Both the position numbers and the translations under genes were made by a program. A DNA stretch of 21,411 nt, taken from positions 1 to 21,411 of the forward strand of contig CAXTVS010000055.1 in NCBI GenBank assembly GCA_964247735.1, in the 5' to 3' direction. Origin of the DNA: Lichenicola sp964247735. Its GTDB lineage: Bacteria > Pseudomonadota > Alphaproteobacteria > Acetobacterales > Acetobacteraceae. Under the pieces are notes generated by a model, which saw only the letters and a program-made list of their open reading frames with translations, ran no database searches and had not been told where the DNA came from. Every line of letters begins with the position of its first letter. Positions within the stretch are counted from its first letter, which is position 1. Shown here piece after piece: positions 14,668-21,411 of the stretch.

Positions 14668-16146
14668 ATGCCGATCAGCCGAGGCGTGGGTGCGGGACTG
14701 GTCGCGCTACTGTATAGCACGACTGCACTGGCCCAGAAGTACGACGGCAGCGGCACGCCGACCTTCGTTCCCCATACGCTGCAGGAAGCGCTGGCGTCGG
14801 CCTACCTGACCAACCCGACCCTGCAGGCCGAGCGGGCGAACCTGCGCTCGATCGACGAGAACGTGCCGACTGCCGTCGCCGGCTGGCGGCCGACCATCTC
14901 GGTGACCACCAGCGGCACGCTGGAAAGCGGAGCGTCGTCTGCTGGCACCGAGAGCACGCCGGTCACCAACCCGTTGACCGGCGCCACGTCCGTCCAGCAG
15001 GTCGTGATCCCGGCTACCGCGCTGCACGGCCTGCGCGGCTACACCACCAGCGTGACGGCGGTGCAGCCGCTCTACGAAGGCGGCCGGACCACCGGGCAGA
15101 CGCACGAGGCGGTCAACCGGGTGATGGCCGAGCGCGCCAACCTGATCTCCACCGAGCAGCAGGTGTTCGCCAACGTGGTCAGCGCCTATGTCGGCGTGAT
15201 CGAGGACGAGCAGCTGCTGCAGTTGCAGATCAACAACGAGAAAGTGCTGGAGGAGCAGCTCCGCGCCACCAACGACCGGTTCCGGGTCGGCGAGATTACC
15301 CGCACCGACGTGGCGCAGGCCGAGGCGGCGCTCGCCAGTGCGCGCGCCACCCGGCAGCAGGCCGAGGGCACGCTGCAGACTGCGCAGGCCACCTACACCC
15401 AGCAGGTCGGCACGCCGCCGCCGCCGAACCTGATCCCGCCGCAGCCGCTGGTGCTGCCGGTGCAGAACCAGGGCCAGGCCGTCGCAGTCGCGGTGTCGAA
15501 CAACCCGAACGTCATCAACGCCCTGTTCACCGAGGCCTCCGACAAGGATGCGGTGGACGTCGCGATGTCGGCGCTGCTGCCCAAGCTCAACCTCCAGGGC
15601 CAGTACATCAACCAAGCCGACCAGGGCCTCCCCCTCGAGCGCTCCTTCCTCAGCGAAGGGCTGCTGACCCTGACGGTGCCGATCTACCAGGGCGGCGCCG
15701 AGTACGCCGCGGTGCGCCAGGCCAAGCAGACCGCGCAGGCCGGGCGTCGCCAGGTGGACGTGCAGCGCCGCAGCGCTGCCGAGCTGGCGATCTCCAACTG
15801 GCAGAGCCTGCTGTCGTACAAGGCGTCGATCGACAGCAACCGCACCGCGATCCAGTCCAACATCATCGCCTTGGACGGCGTCGAGCGGCAGGCGATCGTC
15901 GGCACCAGCACCACGTTGGAGGTGCTGCAACAGCAGCAGACCCTGCTCACCGCGCAGGTGGCGCTGGTGCAGAGCCTGAGCAGCCTGGTGCTGAGCTCCT
16001 ATGGCGTGGCGGCGGCGATCGGGCGGCTGACCGCCCGCGACCTGCGGCTGCCGGTGCCGCTCTACGACGAGACCGCATACTACAACGCGGTCAGGGACCG
16101 CGCCTTCGGCATCAACGATTATGCCGTCGGCCAGCCGGGACGCTGA
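14668..16146 (+). CDS. tolC: TolC-family outer-membrane efflux channel
   Basis: This 492-residue protein is an outer-membrane factor that forms the trimeric exit duct for type I secretion and RND/ABC efflux. The ATG at 14668 follows a GGAGAGGGTGGGA purine stretch and gives a signal peptide ending TTALA (cleavage near residue 23). Two OEP repeats are visible. The first starts TLQEALASAYLTNPTLQAE and includes QPLYEGGRT, VISTEQQVFANVV-like helices and RFRVGEITRTDVAQAEAAL. The second includes LPKLNLQGQY, LTVPIYQGGAEYAAVRQAKQ and GTSTTLEVLQQQQTLL. Long Gln- and Ala-rich helices form the periplasmic tunnel. No inner-membrane partner is in the window. The longer frame from 14341 overlaps the methyltransferase and is rejected. 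Confidence 0.93.
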   Translation: MPISRGVGAGLVALLYSTTALAQKYDGSGTPTFVPHTLQEALASAYLTNPTLQAERANLRSIDENVPTAVAGWRPTISVTTSGTLESGASSAGTESTPVTNPLTGATSVQQVVIPATALHGLRGYTTSVTAVQPLYEGGRTTGQTHEAVNRVMAERANLISTEQQVFANVVSAYVGVIEDEQLLQLQINNEKVLEEQLRATNDRFRVGEITRTDVAQAEAALASARATRQQAEGTLQTAQATYTQQVGTPPPPNLIPPQPLVLPVQNQGQAVAVAVSNNPNVINALFTEASDKDAVDVAMSALLPKLNLQGQYINQADQGLPLERSFLSEGLLTLTVPIYQGGAEYAAVRQAKQTAQAGRRQVDVQRRSAAELAISNWQSLLSYKASIDSNRTAIQSNIIALDGVERQAIVGTSTTLEVLQQQQTLLTAQVALVQSLSSLVLSSYGVAAAIGRLTARDLRLPVPLYDETAYYNAVRDRAFGINDYAVGQPGR

Positions 16147-16150
16147 GGCG

Positions 16151-16801
16151 ATGGCCGGGTCCGCCGCCGAGCTGCCCGATGGCGACGGCTCGATGGAGAC
16201 GATCCTCGCCTCGATCCGCCGGATCATCCGCGAGGACGAGTCGGCCGCGGCGCAGCCGCCCGAGCCGCCGCCGCCGCTCACCTCGGTCGAGGAGGAGGAC
16301 GAGCTCCTGGTGCTGGAGCCGTCCATGATGTTGCAGCAGCACCGACCCGAGGAGGCATCGATGACCGCCGGCTCCCAGCAGGCAAGTGCTGCCCAGACGG
16401 CCGCGGCCCTTGCCGCTGCCCTGTTCGACGAGCCGGACCCGCCGCCGCCCCCCGCCAGACCGCAGCCGGCGGCGGTTCCGGTCGCCCCGGCACCGGTCCC
16501 CGAGCTGCTGTCGCCGCGGCCGACCCACGCGCTGGGGGACGAGCCGGACGATGACACCCTGCTGGCACCGCAGACGCGTGCTGCAGCCGCGCAGGCCTTC
16601 GCGGCGCTGCAGCAGGCGGTGCGGCCGGAGCCGCCTGCCGAGGCCGAGATGCGTGTGACGCGCGCGGGCGGCCTGACGCTGGAGGACATCGCGCGCGACG
16701 AGGTGCGCGGGCAGCTCAAGGCCTGGCTGGACGCCAAGCTGCCGGAGCTGGTCGAGCGGGTGGTGCGCCAGGAGATTGAGCGGCTGGTCCGGCCCGGCTG
16801 A
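16151..16801 (+). CDS. popZ: PopZ-like polar organising protein (DUF2497)
   Basis: The 216-residue protein has the PopZ/DUF2497 architecture: a short N-terminal helix (SMETILASIRRIIREDE near residues 14-30), a long Pro/Glu/Ala-rich disordered linker (about 35-165) and a C-terminal helical domain (TLEDIARDEVRGQLKAWLDA and LPELVERVVRQEIERLVRP). In Caulobacter PopZ the linker is acidic and Pro-rich, the C-terminal helices drive multimerisation and the N-terminal helix binds client proteins at the cell pole. I chose the ATG at 16151, four bases after tolC; an in-frame ATG at 16121 would overlap tolC. The position before valS is widely conserved in alphaproteobacteria. The linker is low in complexity and should evolve fast. 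Confidence 0.85.
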   Translation: MAGSAAELPDGDGSMETILASIRRIIREDESAAAQPPEPPPPLTSVEEEDELLVLEPSMMLQQHRPEEASMTAGSQQASAAQTAAALAAALFDEPDPPPPPARPQPAAVPVAPAPVPELLSPRPTHALGDEPDDDTLLAPQTRAAAAQAFAALQQAVRPEPPAEAEMRVTRAGGLTLEDIARDEVRGQLKAWLDAKLPELVERVVRQEIERLVRPG

Positions 16802-16908
16802 TCCCGCGGGCTTCCGCGCCACGAGGGCACCGATCATGAGTGCCGCGCGCGCGGCGCATTCGCGTCCGTACCTTCCGGGGCGGCCTGCGGTTCTTTAGGC
16901 TCGCGCGC

Positions 16909-19614
16909 ATGCTGGACAAGACCTTCGACCCCGACGCGGCGGAACGCCGCCTCTACGCCATCTGGGAAGCGGAGGGCCGTTTCGCCGCCGCCCCGGGCAG
17001 CGGCGCCGTCCCGTATGCGATCATGATCCCGCCGCCGAACGTCACCGGCACCCTGCACATGGGCCACGCCCTGACCATGACGCTGCAGGACATTCTGGTG
17101 CGCTGGCGGCGGATGCAGGGGCGGGACGCGCTTTGGCAGCCGGGCACGGACCATGCCGGGATCGCCACCCAGATGGTGGTGGAGCGGCAGCTCGACGGGG
17201 AAGGGATCCGGCGCAGCGAGCTCGGGCGGGAGGCCTTCGTTGAGCGGGTCTGGCAGTGGAGGGCGCAGTCGGGCGGCGGCATCACCGCGCAGCTGCGCCG
17301 GCTTGGCGCGTCGCTGGACTGGTCGCGCGAACGCTTCACCATGGACGCCGGGCTGTCGGCGGCGGTGCGCGAGGTGTTCGTGCGGCTGCATCGCGAGGGG
17401 CTGATCGTCCGCGCCAGGCGGCTGGTGAACTGGGACCCGTCGTTCCGCTCGGCGATCTCCGATCTGGAGGTGGAAAGCCGGGAGGTGCGCGGGCACCTGT
17501 GGACGATCCGGTATCCGGTGGAGGGCGAGGCCGGGCGGTTCCTCAGCGTGGCGACGACGCGGCCGGAGACGATGCTGGGCGACACCGCGGTGGCGGTGCA
17601 TCCCGAGGATGGGCGCTACGCCGACCTGGTGGGCCGGTTCGTGGTGCTGCCGCTGACCGGACGCCGGGTGCCTGTGGTGGCGGACGCGTATTCCGATCCG
17701 GAGAAAGGGACGGGTGCGGTCAAGATCACGCCGGCGCACGACTTCAACGACTTCGCGGTCGGGCAGCGGCACGGGCTGGCGATGCCGTCGGTGCTCGACG
17801 CCGAGGCGCGGATCGCGCTGGACGAGATCGTGACCGAGCTGCGGGCGGTTACGGGGCTGGCCGATCCGGCGTTCGTGCGGGGGCTGTCGGGGCAGACGCG
17901 GGAGGCGGCGCGAGCTGCGATCGTGGCGGAGCTGGATCGGCTGGAGCTGCTGGAGAAGGTCGAGCCGCACGTGCACCAGGTGCCGCATGCGGAGCGCGGC
18001 GGCGCGGTGGTGGAGCCGCGGCTGACGATCCAGTGGTACTGCGACGCGGGACGCCTGGCGGGGCCGGCGATCGAGGCGGTGGAGGACGGCCGGGTCGAGT
18101 TCGTGCCCCGGCAGTGGGAGAACACGTTCTTCAGCTGGATGCGGGAGATCCAGCCCTGGTGCATCAGCCGGCAGCTCTGGTGGGGGCACCGGATCCCGGC
18201 TTGGTATGGGCCGGACGGCCAGGTGTTCGTGGCGCATGACGAGGCGGAAGCGGCGCAGTTGGCGCAGGAGCATTACGACGCCACGGTCGCGCTGACGCAG
18301 GACGAGGACGTGCTGGACACCTGGTTCTCGTCGGCGCTGTGGCCGTTCTCGACCCTGGGCTGGCCGGAGCGGACGGCGGAGCTCGCGCGCTACTACCCGA
18401 CCGACGTGCTGGTGACCGGCCACGACATCATCTTCTTCTGGGTGGCGCGGATGATGATGATGGGGTTGCACCTCCTGGAGGAGGTGCCGTTCCGGCAGGT
18501 GTTCATCCACGGGCTGGTGCGCGACGAGCGCGGGCAGAAGATGTCCAAGAGCAAGGGCAACGGGATCGACCCGCTGGAACTGGTGGACCAGTACGGGGCG
18601 GACGCGCTGCGGTTTACGGTCTGCGCGCTGACCGGGCAGGGGCGGGACGTGAAGCTGGGGGCGAGGCGGGTGGAGGAATACCGCTCGTTCGTGACCAAGA
18701 TCTGGAACGCGGCGCGGTTCTGCGAGATGAACGGGGTGCGGCCGGTCGAAGGGTTCCAGCCGGAGGCAGCTCGCGGGCGGCTGGCGCGCTGGATCCTGGA
18801 CGAGGCGGCGGGGGCGGTCGCAGAGGCGGGGACGGCGCTGGAAGCGTACCGGTACGACGAGTATGCGGCAGCGATGTACCGGTTCACGTGGAACCGGTTC
18901 TGCGACTGGTTCCTGGAGTTCGCCAAGCCGGTGTTCAACGCCGGCGGGACCGCGGAGGCGGCGGAGCTGCGGGCGGCGACGGCCCACGTGCTGGGGACGA
19001 TCCTAAAGCTGCTGCACCCGGTGATGCCGTTCGTGACCGAGACGCTGTGGGCGGAGTTCGGGTTCGGGGCGGAAGGGAGCCTGATCGTGGCGACGTGGCC
19101 GGACGCCGAGCGGTTGTCGGGTGCGGACGAGGTGGCGCGGGAGCTGGACTGGGTGGTGCGGTTCATCGGCGAGATCAGGGCGGTCCGGGCGGAGATGAAC
19201 GTGCCGCCATCCAAGGTGACGCCGGTGCTGCTGCGGGAGGCAAGCGCGGACACGGTGGCGCGGGCGGAGGCGTGGTCCGAGGCGATCGGGCGGATGGCGC
19301 GGGTTTCGGGGGTGTCGGTGCTCGACGGCGAGGTGCCGGCAGAGGTGGCGCGGGGCGCGGCGCAGGCGGTGGTGGACGAGGCGACGCTGCTGCTGCCGCT
19401 GGCGGGGGTGATCGACCTCGCGATTGAGCGGGCGCGATTGCAGAAGGAGCGGGCGCGGGCGCTGGACGAGGCGGCGAAGGTGGAGCGGAAGCTGGCCAAT
19501 GCCGATTTTGTGGCGCGGGCGAAGCCCGAGGTGGTGGACGAGAATCGGGAACGGCTGACAGCGTTCCAGCAGGAAACGGCACGGCTCGACGCGGCGCTGC
19601 GGCGGATCGGGTAG
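16909..19614 (+). CDS. valS: Valine--tRNA ligase
   Basis: The 901-residue class I synthetase charges tRNA-Val and edits threonine mischarging. MLDKTFDPDAAERRLYAIWE is the standard N-terminus, so I choose the ATG at 16909 over a GTG at 16840. PPPNVTGTLHMGHAL contains the HIGH motif as HMGH (residues 50-53). The CP1 editing domain shows TTRPETMLGDTAVAVHPED near 215. CISRQLWWGHRIPAWYG lies near 420 and the KMSKS loop at residues 544-548. The anticodon-binding domain follows (about 650-800). The C-terminal coiled-coil arm (VIDLAIERARLQKERARALD onward) contacts tRNA. Codon third positions shift toward G along the gene, with GGG, GCG and CGG becoming frequent. ilvD follows after 11 bases. Confidence 0.97.
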   Translation: MLDKTFDPDAAERRLYAIWEAEGRFAAAPGSGAVPYAIMIPPPNVTGTLHMGHALTMTLQDILVRWRRMQGRDALWQPGTDHAGIATQMVVERQLDGEGIRRSELGREAFVERVWQWRAQSGGGITAQLRRLGASLDWSRERFTMDAGLSAAVREVFVRLHREGLIVRARRLVNWDPSFRSAISDLEVESREVRGHLWTIRYPVEGEAGRFLSVATTRPETMLGDTAVAVHPEDGRYADLVGRFVVLPLTGRRVPVVADAYSDPEKGTGAVKITPAHDFNDFAVGQRHGLAMPSVLDAEARIALDEIVTELRAVTGLADPAFVRGLSGQTREAARAAIVAELDRLELLEKVEPHVHQVPHAERGGAVVEPRLTIQWYCDAGRLAGPAIEAVEDGRVEFVPRQWENTFFSWMREIQPWCISRQLWWGHRIPAWYGPDGQVFVAHDEAEAAQLAQEHYDATVALTQDEDVLDTWFSSALWPFSTLGWPERTAELARYYPTDVLVTGHDIIFFWVARMMMMGLHLLEEVPFRQVFIHGLVRDERGQKMSKSKGNGIDPLELVDQYGADALRFTVCALTGQGRDVKLGARRVEEYRSFVTKIWNAARFCEMNGVRPVEGFQPEAARGRLARWILDEAAGAVAEAGTALEAYRYDEYAAAMYRFTWNRFCDWFLEFAKPVFNAGGTAEAAELRAATAHVLGTILKLLHPVMPFVTETLWAEFGFGAEGSLIVATWPDAERLSGADEVARELDWVVRFIGEIRAVRAEMNVPPSKVTPVLLREASADTVARAEAWSEAIGRMARVSGVSVLDGEVPAEVARGAAQAVVDEATLLLPLAGVIDLAIERARLQKERARALDEAAKVERKLANADFVARAKPEVVDENRERLTAFQQETARLDAALRRIG

Positions 19615-19625
19615 GGAGAAGCGGC

Positions 19626-21344
19626 ATGCCGAACTGGGACAAGGACAGGCTGCCGTCGCGGCACGTGACGGAAGGGCCGGGGCGGGCGCCGCACCGGTCA
19701 TACTACTACGCGATGGGCCTGACGGAGCAGCAGATCCACCAGCCGCTGGTGGGGGTGGCGACGTGCTGGAACGAGGCGGCGCCGTGCAACATCTCGCTGA
19801 GCCGGCAGGCGCAGTCGGTGAAGAAGGGCGTGGACGACGCGGGGGGGACGCCGCGGGAGTTCACCACCATCACGGTGACGGACGGCATCGCCATGGGGCA
19901 CCAGGGGATGAAGTCGTCGCTGGTGTCGCGCGACGCGATCGCGGACACGGTGGAGCTGACCATGCGCGGGCACTCGTATGACGCGCTGGTGGGGCTGGCG
20001 GGATGCGACAAGTCGCTGCCCGGGATGATGATGGCGATGCTGCGGCTGAACGTGCCCGCGGTGTTCATGTATGGCGGCTCGATCCTGCCGGGACGGTTCA
20101 AGGGCCGCGACGTGACGGTGGTGGACGTGTTCGAGGCGGTGGGGCAGCACGCGGCCGGCAACATGTCGGACGAGGACCTGTTCGAGCTGGAGTGTGCTGC
20201 GTGCCCGTCGGCGGGGGCGTGCGGGGGGCAGTTCACCGCGAACACGATGGCGACGGTGAGCGAGGCGATGGGGCTGGCGCTGCCGGGGTCGGCGGGGTCG
20301 CCGGCGCCGTACGAGGAGCGGGACCGGTTCGCGGTGGAAAGCGGGCGGGCGGTGATGCGGCTGCTGGAGCGCAACCTCCGGCCGCGGGACATCGTGACGA
20401 TGAGGGCGCTGGAGAACGCGGCGGTGGTGGTGGGGGCCACGGGTGGGTCGACCAACGCGGCGCTGCACCTGCCGGCGATCGCGCACGAGGCGGGGTTGCG
20501 CTTCACCATGGACGACGTGGCGCAGATCATGCGGCGGACGCCGTACATCGCGGACCTGAAGCCGGGGGGCAAGTACGTGGCGCTGGACGTGCACCGGGTG
20601 GGCGGGATCCCGGTGATCCTGAAGTCGCTGATGGATGGCGGGCTGCTGCACGGCGACTGCATGACGGTGAGCGGGCGGACGCTGGCGGAGAACCTGGAGG
20701 GCGTGGAGTTCCCGCGCGACCAGGACGTGGTCTATCCGGTGGCGCAGGCGATCACGACGACCGGGGGCGTGGTGGGGTTGCGCGGCAACCTGGCGCCGGA
20801 CGGGGCGATCGTGAAGGTGGCCGGGATGAAGGAGCGGCGGTTCGAGGGAACCGTACTCTGCTTCGACTGCGAGGAGGATGCGTTCGCGGCGGTGCAGGCG
20901 GGAGCGTACAAGGCGGGGGACGTGATCGTGATCCGTTACGAAGGGCCGAAGGGCGGGCCGGGGATGCGGGAGATGCTGTCCACCACCGGGGCGATCTATG
21001 GCCAGGGGATGGGGGACAAGGTGGCGCTGATCACCGACGGGCGGTTCTCAGGCGGGACGCGCGGGTTCTGCATCGGGCATGTGGGGCCGGAGGCGGCGGA
21101 AGGCGGGCCGATCGCGTTGCTGCGGAACGGGGACCGGATCACCATCGACGCGACAGAGGGGACGATCGAGGTGGCGCTGACGGAGGCGGAGCTGGCGGAA
21201 CGGCGGGCGAAGTGGGTGCCGCGGAAGACGGACTACCAGAGCGGGGCGATCTGGAAGTTCGCGCAGCTGGTGGGGCCGGCGCATCTGGGGGCGGTGACGC
21301 ATCCGGGCGGGGTGGCGGAGACGCATGTGTATGCTGATATCTAA
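19626..21344 (+). CDS. ilvD: Dihydroxy-acid dehydratase
   Basis: IlvD dehydrates 2,3-dihydroxy-isovalerate and its homologue in valine and isoleucine synthesis. The 572-residue protein is complete, of the short [2Fe-2S]-like class. Cys54 (NEAAPCN), Cys127 (AGCDKS) and Cys199 (SAGACGGQFTANTM) are the expected cluster ligands; Asp86 (TDGIAMGH), Asp128 and Lys129, normally carbamylated, should bind Mg. RFSGGTRGFCIGH near 477 and the ending PGGVAETHVYADI are typical. GGAG at 19615-19618 sits seven bases before the ATG, a good Shine-Dalgarno match, and only 11 bases separate it from valS, so cotranscription is likely. Codons end strongly in G, and a run of seven G occurs at 19841-19847 inside the gene. 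Confidence 0.96.
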   Translation: MPNWDKDRLPSRHVTEGPGRAPHRSYYYAMGLTEQQIHQPLVGVATCWNEAAPCNISLSRQAQSVKKGVDDAGGTPREFTTITVTDGIAMGHQGMKSSLVSRDAIADTVELTMRGHSYDALVGLAGCDKSLPGMMMAMLRLNVPAVFMYGGSILPGRFKGRDVTVVDVFEAVGQHAAGNMSDEDLFELECAACPSAGACGGQFTANTMATVSEAMGLALPGSAGSPAPYEERDRFAVESGRAVMRLLERNLRPRDIVTMRALENAAVVVGATGGSTNAALHLPAIAHEAGLRFTMDDVAQIMRRTPYIADLKPGGKYVALDVHRVGGIPVILKSLMDGGLLHGDCMTVSGRTLAENLEGVEFPRDQDVVYPVAQAITTTGGVVGLRGNLAPDGAIVKVAGMKERRFEGTVLCFDCEEDAFAAVQAGAYKAGDVIVIRYEGPKGGPGMREMLSTTGAIYGQGMGDKVALITDGRFSGGTRGFCIGHVGPEAAEGGPIALLRNGDRITIDATEGTIEVALTEAELAERRAKWVPRKTDYQSGAIWKFAQLVGPAHLGAVTHPGGVAETHVYADI

Positions 21345-21357
21345 GTCCACTACTGAA

Positions 21358-21397
21358 CTAGAGCATTTCTAGGTTACGTAAACTCATATCCTGAGTT
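21358..21397. repeat. Cluster of three consecutive dyads in AT-richer DNA
   Basis: Fourteen bases after ilvD three perfect dyads follow each other. CTAGA/TCTAG (21358-21372) has a 5-base loop. TTACGTAA is an 8-base palindrome at 21374-21381. AACTCA/TGAGTT (21381-21397) has 6-bp arms and a 5-base loop. Base composition is much less GC-rich than anywhere else in the window. This could be a terminator region, an intergenic repeat or the end of an insertion sequence beginning outside the window; the sequence ends too soon to decide. Confidence 0.5.
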
Positions 21398-21411
21398 GGC
21401 GAGGTAGTTGC

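Noticed and set aside
14707..16830. 707-codon open frame on the - strand
   Set aside because: It lies antisense to tolC and the popZ-like gene, which are clearly real; the translation is low-complexity Ser/Gly/Arg.
16834..18987. 717-codon open frame on the - strand
   Set aside because: It is antisense to valS, with Arg/Pro/His-rich translation and no recognisable domain.
20003..21337. 444-codon frame overlapping ilvD on the same strand
   Set aside because: It is a Gly/Ala/Arg-rich shadow of the G-ending codons of ilvD.
1..21411. CRISPR array, prophage, toxin-antitoxin or defence system
   Set aside because: I looked for regularly spaced repeats, integrase or transposase motifs and small paired genes and found none that hold up.

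Overview
The window is about 21.4 kb of very GC-rich DNA (roughly 70% by eye) carrying mostly housekeeping genes on the + strand. Gene content and order point to an alphaproteobacterium. A PIMT-like methyltransferase, TolC, a DUF2497/PopZ-type polar organiser and ValS follow one another, and nrdR, nusB and thiL sit together. The family Acetobacteraceae (Rhodospirillales) is my best guess; this is inference from gene order and composition, not a search result.

Layout. Positions 1-2127 are sparse: two small unrecognised genes (236-679 +, 1003-1413 -) and a long C-rich non-coding stretch. Positions 2128-7040 form a glycerol-3-phosphate module: a putative 2OG-Fe(II) oxygenase, the DeoR-type repressor GlpR, the dehydrogenase GlpD and glycerol kinase GlpK. 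No glycerol facilitator gene is present. Between glpK and nrdR lie a possible gene remnant and a reverse-strand exported PCu(A)C-like protein that has lost most copper ligands. Positions 7858-9969 hold nrdR, nusB and thiL. Positions 10055-11628 hold a 59-aa AtzG-like subunit overlapping an AtzE-like amidase. A DUF2142 membrane protein (11739-13127 +) converges on a small membrane protein (13147-13596 -), and tRNA-Cys (GCA) lies behind the latter on the - strand. Positions 13842-19614 are the methyltransferase, tolC, popZ-like gene and valS. ilvD (19626-21344) follows valS closely. The last ~67 bases are AT-richer and built of three consecutive dyads.

How the genes work together. GlpK phosphorylates glycerol and GlpD oxidises glycerol-3-phosphate to dihydroxyacetone phosphate. 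GlpR probably represses this set: E. coli-like TGTTCG half-sites lie upstream of both the oxygenase-glpR pair and glpD. NrdR represses ribonucleotide reductase genes elsewhere, NusB acts in antitermination and ThiL makes thiamine diphosphate. ValS and IlvD link valine use and valine synthesis.

I see no CRISPR array, phage module, toxin-antitoxin pair or obvious new defence system. The observations most worth checking are the reversal of strand composition (C-rich on the left, G-rich on the right, including non-coding DNA), the candidate GlpR sites, the dyad cluster at the right edge, the ligand-poor PCu(A)C protein, the stand-alone AtzG/AtzE pair and the degenerate-looking oxygenase motif.
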